From SAR86 cluster bacterium (GTDB taxonomy: Bacteria; Pseudomonadota; Gammaproteobacteria; Magnimaribacterales; TMED112): DNA of 64,000 nucleotides. A program made the translations under genes and the position numbers. Under the pieces are notes generated by a model. The model had not been told where the DNA came from. It was given only the letters and a program-made list of their open reading frames with translations, and did not search any database. The stretch is taken from assembly GCA_003331605.1 (NCBI GenBank), contig QOPD01000002.1, positions 54,188 through 118,187 of the forward strand, given 5' to 3'. Shown here piece by piece: positions 25,263-37,225 of the stretch; within the stretch, counting starts at the first letter, position 1, and every line of letters begins with the position of its first letter.

Positions 25263-26370
25263 GAATGAATTATTTGATAGATACTTGGTCTTACCATTCT
25301 TGGCCCTAACTTGTTTGAGCCTGGTTTTTATATACTCATCCTCGAATGTAATGGCAAATGAAATTTATTCTGATCCATACTTTTTTTTTAAAAGACAGCT
25401 TTTTGCAATAAGTATTGCTCTCATTGCTTCAGTAATATTTTTATTTATTCCAACCTCTTTTTACCGAGAAAATGGAGCAATTTTAGTTATCGTATCAATA
25501 TTGCTATTATTTGTTGTGGCATTGCCTTTTATTGGGACAGAAGTAAATGGAAGTAGACGATGGCTCAATCTTAGGATATTCAATCTTCAGCCTTCAGAAG
25601 TAGCAAAGATATTTATTCCCATATACCTATGTGGCTATTGTTTACGCAGAAAAGAGCAGCTAGAGACAAAATGGAGGGGTTTCTTGAAGCCACTTATTTT
25701 GGTAGCAATATGCTGCCTTCTTTTACTGCTTGAGCCTGATGTCGGGGCAACAGCAGTGCTATTTGCAGTATCAATAATTATTCTATTTCTTGGGGGAGCG
25801 AAAACTTCACAGCTAATTATGCTGGCATTTATATTTTTTGCTCTTATTTCTACTTTTGTTTACTTTGATGAAGAAAGATTTTCAAGAGTTCTTAGTTTTT
25901 CCGATCCGTTTGATGACCCTTTTGGCACCGATTATCAGCTCCTTAACGCCCTAATTGCTTCAGTTCAAGGTGGCATATTTGGTATGGGTGTGGGAGAGAG
26001 TACACAGAAATATTTCTTTTTACCAGAAGCGCATACAGATTTCATCTTTTCTATTTATATTGAAGAATCAGGAATTTTGGGTTTAATTATATTGACTGTA
26101 ATTTACGGTGTAATTTTATTTAGATTATTTTCATTAGTAAAAGAATCTGCAAAAAAGAATTTTTTCTTTATACATCTACTTATCAGTAGCTTTTTCTTAA
26201 TATTTTTTATACAAACTTTGCTAAATATTTTTGTGAATTTAGGCATTTTGCCTACAAAAGGTTTGGCATTACCATTTATGAGTTATGGAAGATCAAGCGT
26301 TATTATGAACTTTATAGCACTTGCCATTACCCTAAGAGCAAGTTGGGAGCTAAAAAATAATATCAGATGA
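25249..26370 (+). CDS. ftsW: Septal peptidoglycan polymerase FtsW
   Basis: FtsW is the SEDS glycosyltransferase that works with FtsI. The product is multi-pass, with NGSRRWLNLRIFNLQPSEVAK, LLEPDVGAT, LIASVQGGIFGMGVG, EAHTDFIFS and the C-terminal TKGLALPFMSYGRSS, all diagnostic. The track start at 25150 overlaps murD by over 110 bp. TTG 25249 is a better start because GAGG lies 6 bases ahead and it gives MIKNKNELFDRYLVLP before the first helix (373 residues). Overlaps murD by 14 bp and murG by 4 bp. Confidence 0.95.
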   Translation: MIKNKNELFDRYLVLPFLALTCLSLVFIYSSSNVMANEIYSDPYFFFKRQLFAISIALIASVIFLFIPTSFYRENGAILVIVSILLLFVVALPFIGTEVNGSRRWLNLRIFNLQPSEVAKIFIPIYLCGYCLRRKEQLETKWRGFLKPLILVAICCLLLLLEPDVGATAVLFAVSIIILFLGGAKTSQLIMLAFIFFALISTFVYFDEERFSRVLSFSDPFDDPFGTDYQLLNALIASVQGGIFGMGVGESTQKYFFLPEAHTDFIFSIYIEESGILGLIILTVIYGVILFRLFSLVKESAKKNFFFIHLLISSFFLIFFIQTLLNIFVNLGILPTKGLALPFMSYGRSSVIMNFIALAITLRASWELKNNIR

Positions 26371-27368
26371 AAGTAGCAATTTTTGCAGGAGGAACAGCCG
26401 GTCACATTTTCCCAGGTATTTCAATAGCAGAAAAGTTTAGCAAAGAAGAAGTAATTTTCTTTTGCTCTTCAAGAAAGCTAGAAAAAGAAATCTTTTCAAA
26501 TTTAGGATATCGGGCAATACATCTGAATATTGATGGTTTCAGAGGAAAATCATTAACTCAAAAAATTCTTTGGCCATTTAAACTTGCTAATTGTTGTTTG
26601 AAAGCATTTACTCTCGCAAAGAAATATAAAGTTGATCGCGTATTATTGATGGGAGGCTATGTTTCAATAATTGGTTGGATCCTTTCTAAAGTAAAAAAAT
26701 TAAAGCTTTATATTCATGAGCAGAACTCAATTCTTGGAAGTGCAAATAAGCTGGCTTATAAATCTTCAATCACTATATTTACTAGCCATTTGTTAAATCT
26801 GCCTAATGAGAAATTAACTGGCAATCCAATAAGAAACAATTTTTTGAATAAAAATTACGATGCAAATGAAAATCGTAACAAAGTTTTAATTTTTGGAGGC
26901 AGCCAAGGATCAAGATATTTTGTTGAGAATTTAGCTAGTACATTAGATTCAATAATTAAAGAAAGCCAAATTATTTTTCAAACTGGAGGAAATCAGCCAA
27001 AATTTAAAAGCGATAATATTGTTTATAAAGAATTTATAGATGATCTTCCTAGCCTTTTTGATGAAGTAAAGTTTGTTATATGTCGATCAGGAGCAACAAC
27101 CGTTGCTGAGATTCAGTCATATGGCATGCCTGCAATCTTTATTCCTTTGAAAAACTCAATTGATAATCATCAACTTCTCAACGCTAAAGCTGCATGCCTT
27201 GAGGGGGGTGGAATGGTAGTTGAAGAAGGCGAGAGTACTACAGAAGATCTAATTGCTGCAATTGGCGAACTCCAATCAAGTGATTTAACCCAAATGAGCA
27301 AAAAGATGAAGAAAGATATACACTTTGAAGCTGCGGAAATAATAGCAAATGAAATTAAGCAGAATTAA
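26367..27368 (+). CDS. murG: Lipid II synthase MurG
   Basis: MurG adds GlcNAc to lipid I on the inner face of the membrane. The 333-residue GT-B protein has the N-terminal GGTAGHIFPG loop, HEQNSILGSANKLA, the second glycine-rich loop FGGSQGSRYF and the UDP-GlcNAc-binding C-domain stretch CRSGATTVAEIQSYGMPAIFIPL. Slightly shorter than the 355 of E. coli but complete. The start overlaps ftsW (ATGA) and the end overlaps murC by 20 bp. Confidence 0.96.
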   Translation: MKVAIFAGGTAGHIFPGISIAEKFSKEEVIFFCSSRKLEKEIFSNLGYRAIHLNIDGFRGKSLTQKILWPFKLANCCLKAFTLAKKYKVDRVLLMGGYVSIIGWILSKVKKLKLYIHEQNSILGSANKLAYKSSITIFTSHLLNLPNEKLTGNPIRNNFLNKNYDANENRNKVLIFGGSQGSRYFVENLASTLDSIIKESQIIFQTGGNQPKFKSDNIVYKEFIDDLPSLFDEVKFVICRSGATTVAEIQSYGMPAIFIPLKNSIDNHQLLNAKAACLEGGGMVVEEGESTTEDLIAAIGELQSSDLTQMSKKMKKDIHFEAAEIIANEIKQN

Positions 27369-28737
27369 ACATATTCATTTTATTGGTATTGGTGGCGTAG
27401 GAATGGTAGGGATTGCAGAAATTCTTATCCAGCAGGGTTATAAAGTCACAGGAAGTGATTTGGTGGAAAATAAAAATACTGAGAGACTAAAAGCACTTAA
27501 AGCAAAAATTTCAATTGGGCATCAAGCAGGCAATGTTGGCAATGCAGATGTGGTAGTTTATTCATCTGCTGTAAATGCCAAAAACCCTGAGATGGTAGAA
27601 GCAAAGTTAAAAGGCAAAATTATTATCCCAAGAGCAGAAATGCTTTCAAGCCTAATGAAGGGGTATCAAAGCATTGCCGTTGCTGGCTCACATGGAAAAA
27701 CTACAACTACCAGCTTAATTGCTAACATTTTTTCAGATGCGGAATTTGATCCAACATATATTATTGGAGGGAAAATTCTTGGGAAAGAGGAAAGAAGTAT
27801 TTTAGGAAGCAGTGATTTTATTATTGTCGAAGCAGATGAAAGCGATGGCTCTTTTTTGCATCTAAATCCTGAAATAAGTGTTTTGACAAATATAGATAAC
27901 GATCATTTAGATTTTTATGACAACAAAACAAGCAAATTAGAAAAAACATTTTTAAATTTTATGGAAAAACTGCCTTTTTTTGGAACTGCAGTAATTTGTA
28001 CCGACTGTTCAAAAGCAAAGAAATTATTCAAAAAGATATCTAGACCAAAAATCTCATATGGTTTTAATAAAACAGCAGATTATCAGATAGTAAAAAGGGA
28101 TCAGCATGAGCAATATCAAGCCTTTACTTTGCTAGAAAAAAAATTGAACAAAGAAACTAAATTTAAGTTGAAGATTCCGGGCCAGCATAATGCATTAAAT
28201 TCTGTTGCTGCATTTATTGTTTCAAATCTTGCGGGCATAAAATCAAGCATTGCTAAGGAATCGCTTGAGAAATTTACTGGTGTTTCAAGAAGATTGGAGC
28301 CAAAAGGTCTGTTAAGCATTGCAAAAAAAACTACTTATCTTTTAGATGATTATGGCCATCACCCCACCGAAATTAAAGCAACAATATCAGCAGTAAGGCA
28401 AAGCCATAAAGGAAAAAAGATTAATATGATTTTTCAACCACATAGGTACAGCAGATCTACATTATTGTTTGATGATTTCATTGATGCCTTGTCTAACGTA
28501 GATAAGCTAATAGTTATGGATATTTACTCTGCAGGAGAGGACAACCCTAACAACATATCATCCTATGATTTTGTTAACAGTTTGCTTAAAAAAAATATAA
28601 AAGTTTTTCATGGCAAAAACCTTACAGAGATTTCAAAAATACTAGAGGAAAATATTTCAGATAATGAAATATTAATAACTCAAGGAGCTGGGAATGTTGC
28701 AGACATTTCTAACTCCCTTGTGGCGATGTATAAATGA
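27349..28737 (+). CDS. murC: UDP-MurNAc-L-alanine ligase MurC
   Basis: MurC adds L-alanine to UDP-MurNAc. The 462-residue protein has the N-terminal HFIGIGGVGMVGIAEIL loop, the P-loop SHGKTTTTSL (near residue 114), EADESDGSFLHL, TNIDNDHLDFY, DDYGHHPTEI and FQPHRYSR. Length and motifs are complete. The ATG lies 20 bp inside murG. murB, present after murC in some bacteria, is not in this window. Confidence 0.96.
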   Translation: MKLSRIKHIHFIGIGGVGMVGIAEILIQQGYKVTGSDLVENKNTERLKALKAKISIGHQAGNVGNADVVVYSSAVNAKNPEMVEAKLKGKIIIPRAEMLSSLMKGYQSIAVAGSHGKTTTTSLIANIFSDAEFDPTYIIGGKILGKEERSILGSSDFIIVEADESDGSFLHLNPEISVLTNIDNDHLDFYDNKTSKLEKTFLNFMEKLPFFGTAVICTDCSKAKKLFKKISRPKISYGFNKTADYQIVKRDQHEQYQAFTLLEKKLNKETKFKLKIPGQHNALNSVAAFIVSNLAGIKSSIAKESLEKFTGVSRRLEPKGLLSIAKKTTYLLDDYGHHPTEIKATISAVRQSHKGKKINMIFQPHRYSRSTLLFDDFIDALSNVDKLIVMDIYSAGEDNPNNISSYDFVNSLLKKNIKVFHGKNLTEISKILEENISDNEILITQGAGNVADISNSLVAMYK

Positions 28738-29612
28738 GAAAAATAATTATTGTTTATGGTGGTGAATCCAATGAAAGTGACATCTCCAAAAAAACTGCTC
28801 AGTCAATCTTTGAAAATATAGATAGATCACAATTTCTTCCACATTTAATAAACTATTCAAGTATCAATTTTGATGAGTATGATCAAGATTGTTTTTTCTT
28901 TATCGCTATTCATGGCAAAGGTGGAGAGGACGGTGAAATTCAGGAAATTCTTGAAAGTAGAAAATTTGTTTTTTCAGGATCAGGATCAGCGGCAACAAAA
29001 AAATGTTGGAATAAAAAAATTTCAAAAAGGCTAATGGAAGAAAATCAAATACCAACACCAAAATTTATAGTTTGCTCAAACGAAATTGACCTTCAAAACG
29101 AGTTTATTCTCTCAGAAAAAAAATTCTTTATAAAACCTGCTACCAATGGCTCAAGTTTTGGAGTAACAAAGGTTGAAGATAAGGCAAATATCAATAAGGC
29201 CATAAGTGAAGCACTATCCTATTCAGAAGAGGTAATTATTGAAAAGGCTTTTTCTGGCCCTGAGTATACTGTCTCTGTACTAGGGTCAGATATTCTTCCT
29301 CCATTGGAAATAATCCCATATGGAAATGAATTCTATAATTTTTCTGCTAAATATAGCTCTAATGAAACAAAAAAAATCATGGTAACTGATCCACAAATAA
29401 GAGGAGAGCTTAGCGAAATTGCCTATAAAGCCTTTCATGCTCATGGCTGCTCTTCGTGGGCTAGAATTGATATTGTTTCAGAGGATGATAATTTTAGTGT
29501 TCTAGAAATAAATACCGTACCAGGATTTACAGAGAAAAGCCTATTTCCCTTCTCAGCAAAACTTGCTGGCATAGACTATAAAGAATTAATAACTAGGATA
29601 ATTGAAAATTAA
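28734..29612 (+). CDS. ddl: D-alanine-D-alanine ligase
   Basis: Ddl makes the D-Ala-D-Ala dipeptide used by MurF; alr at 33.7 kb supplies D-Ala. The 292-residue ATP-grasp protein has YGGESNESDISKKTA at the N terminus, IHGKGGEDGEIQ, FIKPATNGSSFGV, and the metal site ARIDIVSEDDNFSVLEINTVPGFTEKS. It is slightly short (E. coli DdlB 306). Overlaps murC by 4 bp and ftsQ by 11 bp. Confidence 0.95.
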   Translation: MRKIIIVYGGESNESDISKKTAQSIFENIDRSQFLPHLINYSSINFDEYDQDCFFFIAIHGKGGEDGEIQEILESRKFVFSGSGSAATKKCWNKKISKRLMEENQIPTPKFIVCSNEIDLQNEFILSEKKFFIKPATNGSSFGVTKVEDKANINKAISEALSYSEEVIIEKAFSGPEYTVSVLGSDILPPLEIIPYGNEFYNFSAKYSSNETKKIMVTDPQIRGELSEIAYKAFHAHGCSSWARIDIVSEDDNFSVLEINTVPGFTEKSLFPFSAKLAGIDYKELITRIIEN

Positions 29613-30228
29613 ATTTCATAGTTTCATATTCTTGTTGGTGGCCGTTCTTCAATCTTATCAGTTGAACACAAAGGATAAATTTTCAACTGTGCTTTATGTG
29701 CAAAATGAAAGTATTTGTTCAGATTGTATACTTCAGTTAAAAAATCACTTTTACAAATACCCAAAAAATTTTGAAATATTTTTATCAACCAAGAGCTGGG
29801 TGAGAAGCTACTTTATTAGTTCGACTCATAATCTGCAAACCTACCACGTTATTATCAAAGAACCCTTTGTAAAGAAATCTGAGGGAATCTACTTTGATAC
29901 AAATTTAAATTTATTTCATCTCCCCTTTAATGGAAAACTGCCATCTTTTGATTTTGAAGATGCATTAACTAAAGAGGATATTGCGGAGCTTAACCAAATT
30001 CTAAATCTGAAATTAACTCAACACCTTTTGCATATTGCATGGACAAAAATGTTTGGGTGGGAGCTTACTTATAATTTCGGGGTAGTTTTAATTGGGAAGA
30101 AAAATTTTATTAAAAAAATAAGTAAGCTAGAAAAAATACTTGAAGAAAAATGTTGCGATGAGTTGAACAGGGTAATTCTGGATTTAAGATATGACAAAGG
30201 CTATGTAATAAAGAAGCTTGATGTTTAA
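29602..30228 (+). CDS. ftsQ: Cell division protein FtsQ, divergent and short
   Basis: FtsQ recruits FtsL and FtsB to the divisome. The 208-residue product begins at TTG 29602, inside the end of ddl. It has an N-terminal membrane helix (about residues 6-20) and a periplasmic region ending in LDLRYDKGYVIK, like the DLRY-containing C-terminal motif of FtsQ. E. coli FtsQ has 276 residues; the cytoplasmic N-terminal part is almost absent and the POTRA region is divergent, with unusual cysteines (ICSDC, EKCCDE). Identity depends on the C-terminal motif and on position between ddl and ftsA. Confidence 0.85.
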   Translation: MKIKFHSFIFLLVAVLQSYQLNTKDKFSTVLYVQNESICSDCILQLKNHFYKYPKNFEIFLSTKSWVRSYFISSTHNLQTYHVIIKEPFVKKSEGIYFDTNLNLFHLPFNGKLPSFDFEDALTKEDIAELNQILNLKLTQHLLHIAWTKMFGWELTYNFGVVLIGKKNFIKKISKLEKILEEKCCDELNRVILDLRYDKGYVIKKLDV

Positions 30229-31420
30229 TATAATTGATCTTGGCACCTCAAAAATAACAGGTATCACTGTAAAAGAATCCAATGGCATGCAAAAAGTGGT
30301 TGGCTTTTCATCAAAATCTACTGCTGGATTAAAAAAAGGCTCCATCATTAATATAACTGAGACTTCAAAGACGATTGCAGAAGTTATAGAGGACCTTCAG
30401 AATCAATCTGGAGAAAATATTAGAGTCGTTGATGTTTCTTTTTCTGGTGAGCTTATATCGAGCACAAATTCTACAGGTCTGGCAACAATTAGTGACAAAG
30501 AGGTTTCTGTTAAAGATCAGCAATCTGCACTGCAAACATCAATTGCAATGAATGTTCCGGGTGATAAAGAATTGCTGAATGTTGTTCCATCTCAATATAT
30601 TATTGATGGCCAGCCGGGAATTAAGGAACCAAAGGGTATGACTGGAGTAAGATTAGAAGTTAGAACTCATCTGGTGTATTGCTCAAAGAACTCAATAAGC
30701 AACATTAGTAAATGTATAGAGGAGATTAATGGACTGCAAATTAATAAATTCTATTTTAATCAATTAGGTGCAGCAAAATGCACTCTTTCTGATGATCAAA
30801 TAGATTTAGGGGTTTGCCTATTAGATATTGGTGCAGGAACAACTGATTTGACTGTCTTTAAAAATGGCTCACTGATATTTTCTAAAGTTCTGCCATATGC
30901 TGGAGATTACATAACAGAATCAATTGCTATAGCATTAAAAATTCCATCATCTCAGGCAGAGGAGCTCAAGAAGAGATATGGTTCATCTATCTCAGATAGA
31001 GTTGCTGACGAATCGCTAAAGATTAATGGCATAGGTGGAGAAACTGATTTCAAGATTTCTAAAAGGATGCTGTGTGAAGTAATTGAGCAATCTATCTCTA
31101 ATATCTTTCGTTCCTGCATGGGGTGCATTGAAGAAAATGGTCTTCAAGACTCTATTCCAGCAGGGTTTATTTTGAGTGGAGGCACTGCAAACCTAGAGAA
31201 CATCGAGGAATTAGGTTCAGCTATAACGCAAAATTCCTTCAAAATAGGCTATCCAGAGAATGAGCCACCATTAAAAAGTGAAAAATTAATTAAGCCTCAA
31301 TATGGAGCTCCATTAGGCATGGTTAAATTTTGTGCTGAAGAACAGAATAAAGAGTTTACCTTTAATCAAAGCAAGGGTATTATAGCCCGAGTGCTTGATT
31401 GGCTTAAATCGGAAATGTAA
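30221..31420 (+). CDS. ftsA: Cell division actin-like protein FtsA
   Basis: FtsA tethers FtsZ filaments to the membrane. ATG 30221 is preferred to the adjoining TTG. The 399-residue protein has IIDLGTSKITGI at the N terminus, the GMTGVRLEVRTHLV region, LDIGAGTTDLTVF, SGGTANLENI and a C-terminal amphipathic helix (GIIARVLDWLKSEM) that should be the membrane-targeting sequence. It overlaps ftsQ by 8 bp. Unusually, the next gene is rpsF, sharing one base with the ftsA stop; ftsZ and lpxC do not follow. Confidence 0.96.
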   Translation: MFNIIDLGTSKITGITVKESNGMQKVVGFSSKSTAGLKKGSIINITETSKTIAEVIEDLQNQSGENIRVVDVSFSGELISSTNSTGLATISDKEVSVKDQQSALQTSIAMNVPGDKELLNVVPSQYIIDGQPGIKEPKGMTGVRLEVRTHLVYCSKNSISNISKCIEEINGLQINKFYFNQLGAAKCTLSDDQIDLGVCLLDIGAGTTDLTVFKNGSLIFSKVLPYAGDYITESIAIALKIPSSQAEELKKRYGSSISDRVADESLKINGIGGETDFKISKRMLCEVIEQSISNIFRSCMGCIEENGLQDSIPAGFILSGGTANLENIEELGSAITQNSFKIGYPENEPPLKSEKLIKPQYGAPLGMVKFCAEEQNKEFTFNQSKGIIARVLDWLKSEM

Positions 31421-31704
31421 TGCAAAACTACGAATTAATGTTACTTATGAACCCAAATATCAGCGATGAAGTTGATGAAATTTTGGATAACATTAAAAAA
31501 ACCATTTCTGATAATAAAGGTGATCTGGAAGAAGTAAAATTACTTGGAAAAAGACAACTTGCATACCCAATAAACAATATGAATTATGCAAATTATGTTC
31601 ACCTTAATGCAAAAATTAATGCAGAAACTCTAGTGGTTTTAGAGGAAATGTTTAAATTTGAGCAGAACATATTCAGACACCTAACTGTAAAAATTGGTAA
31701 ATAA
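31420..31704 (+). CDS. rpsF: 30S ribosomal protein S6
   Basis: S6 forms a heterodimer with S18 on the 30S platform. The 94-residue product shows [37 protein letters not shown] and the C-terminal [12 protein letters not shown], all typical. It lacks the acidic C-terminal extension of E. coli S6. Its ATG overlaps the ftsA stop by one base, so it has no leader and cannot carry the S6:S18 regulatory structure found in front of rpsF in many bacteria. Confidence 0.97.
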   Translation: MQNYELMLLMNPNISDEVDEILDNIKKTISDNKGDLEEVKLLGKRQLAYPINNMNYANYVHLNAKINAETLVVLEEMFKFEQNIFRHLTVKIGK

Positions 31705-31705
31705 T

Positions 31706-31912
31706 ATGAGTGACGAAAAGAAAATAAATTTTGATTATAAGGATGCTGATTCATTAAGGCCTTTTATCTCTGAGAATGGAAAAATTCTATCGACAAGATA
31801 TACCAGGCTAAATGCCAAGCAACAAAGAAAACTCAATACTGCTATTAAAAGAGCTAGAGTGCTCGGAATTATCCCATTTACAGATAAACACAAGATAGAA
31901 GAGAGCCAATGA
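31706..31912 (+). CDS. rpsR: 30S ribosomal protein S18
   Basis: S18 is the partner of S6. ATG 31706 is chosen over the track's TTG 31694 because it falls one base after the rpsF stop and gives 68 residues beginning [14 protein letters not shown]. The core reads [42 protein letters not shown], which is diagnostic. The usual gammaproteobacterial N terminus with basic and cysteine residues is replaced by an acidic one. The stop overlaps rplI. Confidence 0.96.
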   Translation: MSDEKKINFDYKDADSLRPFISENGKILSTRYTRLNAKQQRKLNTAIKRARVLGIIPFTDKHKIEESQ

Positions 31913-32358
31913 AAGTCGTTCTAGTGACTAAGATTAAAAACCTTGGTGATATAGGTGAAATTGTCGACGTAAAATCAGGCTTTGCCAGAAATTTTTTACT
32001 TCCCTACCACAAAGCATTACCAGCCACAGAAAAATACATAAAAGACTTTGAAGACAAAAAAGAAGATTATCTGAAGAAAGCGGAAGATGAACTTTCTTTA
32101 GCAGAAGCCAATGCAATCAATCTTGAAAAAATTAAACTATCATTAAAAGCTAATGCTCAAGAAAGTGGTGCACTATATGGCTCTGTTGGTATAACTGAAG
32201 TTCATGAAGCACTTCTTGCTGAAGGCGCTGATTATGTGGAAAGATCTTCAATTAATTTACCAGATGGCCCCATAAAAGAGGTCGGAGAATTTACTATAAA
32301 CGTTGAACTTCATCCTGAAATAGTTAAATCTATAGCTATAGAAGTTTTACCAGCGTAA
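31909..32358 (+). CDS. rplI: 50S ribosomal protein L9
   Basis: L9 is a two-domain stalk-like protein on the 50S surface. The 149-residue length equals that of E. coli. The N domain reads [30 protein letters not shown], a long connecting helix follows (about residues 40-75), and the C domain contains [10 protein letters not shown] and [15 protein letters not shown]. Overlaps rpsR by 4 bp and dnaB by one base. Confidence 0.97.
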   Translation: MKVVLVTKIKNLGDIGEIVDVKSGFARNFLLPYHKALPATEKYIKDFEDKKEDYLKKAEDELSLAEANAINLEKIKLSLKANAQESGALYGSVGITEVHEALLAEGADYVERSSINLPDGPIKEVGEFTINVELHPEIVKSIAIEVLPA

Positions 32359-33696
32359 TGCCAAATAGCAATATTGAAGCTGAGCAAGCCGTATTAGGTT
32401 CTTTGCTCTTATCCAAAGAAAAGTATCCAGAAGTTGATGCTCTACTTAGCTCTGCTGATTTTGAATCTGAGGTCCACAAAGAGATCTATGAATGCATTAA
32501 AGTGCTAGCAGATCAGGGTAAAGGCATCGACCATATTACTGTTTCAAAGCAGCTTGATAGAAACAATGCATTAAAAAGAGTAGGTGGAATTGATTATTTA
32601 AAAGAGCTGCAAACCATTCCCGTTTCTGCTCTTGCAGCTGATAGCTATGCAAATTTAGTTAAAGATCAATCAATTGATAGAAATCTAAGAAAAGTTTTGC
32701 AGGAGCTAATAAATCTTTCACAAGATCCAAAAGGAAAATCAAGTGACGAAGTTCTTAACGAAGCGGAATCAAAAATCTTTGAATTATCTGAAAACAGGTC
32801 AAAAGAAGATTCTTTAAAAAAAATAGACATCTACGTAAAAGAAACGCTCGATAAGCTTGATGATTTATCAAAGAAAACAGGAGATTTAGTTGGTATTTCT
32901 TCTGGTTTTAAAGCAATTGATGGCGTAACCCAAGGCCTAAAACCAGAGGAGTTGATTGTTATTGCTGGGAGGCCAAGTATGGGAAAAACCTCACTTGCAA
33001 TGAACATAGCCGAGAACGTTGCAAAGGAAGAAGATGGGTGCGTTCTGGTGTTTAGTCTTGAGATGTCCTCACAATCACTAACCTCAAGGATGATTGGATC
33101 AATGGCTGGCATTTCCCAGCAAAGCATCATGCTTGGGAGAAATCTAACAGATAGACAATGGGAAAAAATCGTTGAGAAAAGTAGAAGGCTTGGTGATATG
33201 AATATCTTCATTGATGACACCGCAAATATTAATCCAATGGAAATTAGGGCTAAAAGTAGAAGATTGGCCAAACAATTCAGAAAAGAAGGCGGAGTAAAAT
33301 TAATTGTTATTGACTACATCCAGCTGATGCAAATGCCTGGAAGAAATGACAATAGAGTCAATGAATTATCAGATATTTCAAGAGCTCTGAAACACCTAGC
33401 CAAAGAAGTAAAGGCACCAGTAATAGTATTATCACAATTGAACCGTAGCGTTGAGCAAAGACCCAACAAAAGACCACAGATGTCAGATCTTAGAGATTCG
33501 GGAGCCATCGAACAAGATGCAGATCTAATATTTATGTTGTACAGAGACTATGTTTACAAAAAAGAAGAGGAGTGGAAAAGTGTTGCAGAAGTTCGGTTGG
33601 TTAAACATAGAAATGGTCCAACCAAAGATCTTTTGCTTTCCTTCAGAGAAGAATTAACAAAATTTGGAGATCTTGCACCTGAGATTATGAATAGCT

Positions 33697-33722
<26 letters not shown>
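32358..33722 (+). CDS. dnaB: Replicative DNA helicase DnaB
   Basis: DnaB is the hexameric 5'-3' helicase of the replisome. The 454-residue protein has the N-terminal domain (IEAEQAVLGSLLLS, VGGIDYLKELQ) and a RecA-like C domain. Walker A is AGRPSMGKTSLAMN (near residue 205), Walker B is LIVIDYIQLM, and the DnaB motifs VFSLEMSS and LSQLNRSVEQRPNKRP-MSDLRDSG are present. No intein or insertion is visible. The ATG overlaps the rplI stop, and the 3' end overlaps alr by 26 bp. Confidence 0.97.
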
Positions 33723-36388
<2,666 letters not shown>

Positions 36389-36398
36389 TTAAACCATA

Positions 36399-37214
36399 AT
36401 GATAAAGCTGGGTACTTCAGAAATTTCAAATGAAAGTAAGCTAACAATCTTTGGTGGAGTAAATGTCATTGAATCTGAAGATTTGTTGTTCAAAGTAGCC
36501 GAAAAATTTTGCACCCTTTCGGATAAAATTGGGTTTAACTATATTTTTAAAGCATCTTTCGATAAAGCTAATAGATCTTCATTAGATTCATATAGAGGTC
36601 CAGGCATTGAACAAGGGCTAAAGGTTTTAGATAAGGTCAAAAGTACGTTTAATGTACCTGTTATTTCAGATATTCATGAGCCCGAACAAGCCAAAATAGC
36701 TGCCGAAGTTTGTGATGTAATTCAAATTCCAGCTTTCCTTTGCAGGCAAACTGATTTAGTTGTGGCTGCAGCAAAAACAAAAAAAATAATTAACTTAAAA
36801 AAACCACAATTTTCTTCTGCCTTAGAACTTTCTCATGCCATAAAAAAATGTGAGGTTTCTGGCAATCCAAACGTAATTTTATGCGAGAGAGGTAATAGTT
36901 TCGGTTACAATAATTTGGTTGTAGATATGTTAAATTTCCAATTGCTTAAAGAATTATCAAAGCCTGTTTTTTTTGATGTTACACATTCTTTACAACAGCC
37001 AGGTGCTCTAGAAAAAAGCACAGGAGGAAGGGGCCAATATGTTTTCGAGCTTGCAAAAGCTGGAATTTCTCAAAAGATAGCAGGACTATTTTTGGAAACA
37101 CATCCTGACCCTAGTATTGCAAAATGCGATGGTCCATGTGCTCTTAAACTTTCTGATCTAGAAAAATTCCTAAGTGATCTTTTCGAGCTTGACGCGTTAG
37201 TTAAAAATTTTTAA
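36399..37214 (+). CDS. kdsA: Kdo-8-phosphate synthase KdsA
   Basis: KdsA condenses arabinose-5-phosphate (from KdsD) with PEP to form Kdo-8-phosphate for LPS. The 271-residue protein has FGGVNVIESED, the FKASFDKANRSS loop, GPGIEQGLKVL, SDIHEPEQA, IPAFLCRQTDL, CERGNSFGYNNLVVDM and FDVTHSLQQPG. The motif CERGNSFGYNNL contains an Asn where metal-independent KdsA has it. Complete in length. It lies between pyrG and eno with gaps of 10 and 11 bp. Confidence 0.96.
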   Translation: MIKLGTSEISNESKLTIFGGVNVIESEDLLFKVAEKFCTLSDKIGFNYIFKASFDKANRSSLDSYRGPGIEQGLKVLDKVKSTFNVPVISDIHEPEQAKIAAEVCDVIQIPAFLCRQTDLVVAAAKTKKIINLKKPQFSSALELSHAIKKCEVSGNPNVILCERGNSFGYNNLVVDMLNFQLLKELSKPVFFDVTHSLQQPGALEKSTGGRGQYVFELAKAGISQKIAGLFLETHPDPSIAKCDGPCALKLSDLEKFLSDLFELDALVKNF

Positions 37215-37225
37215 TAGAGAAAAAT

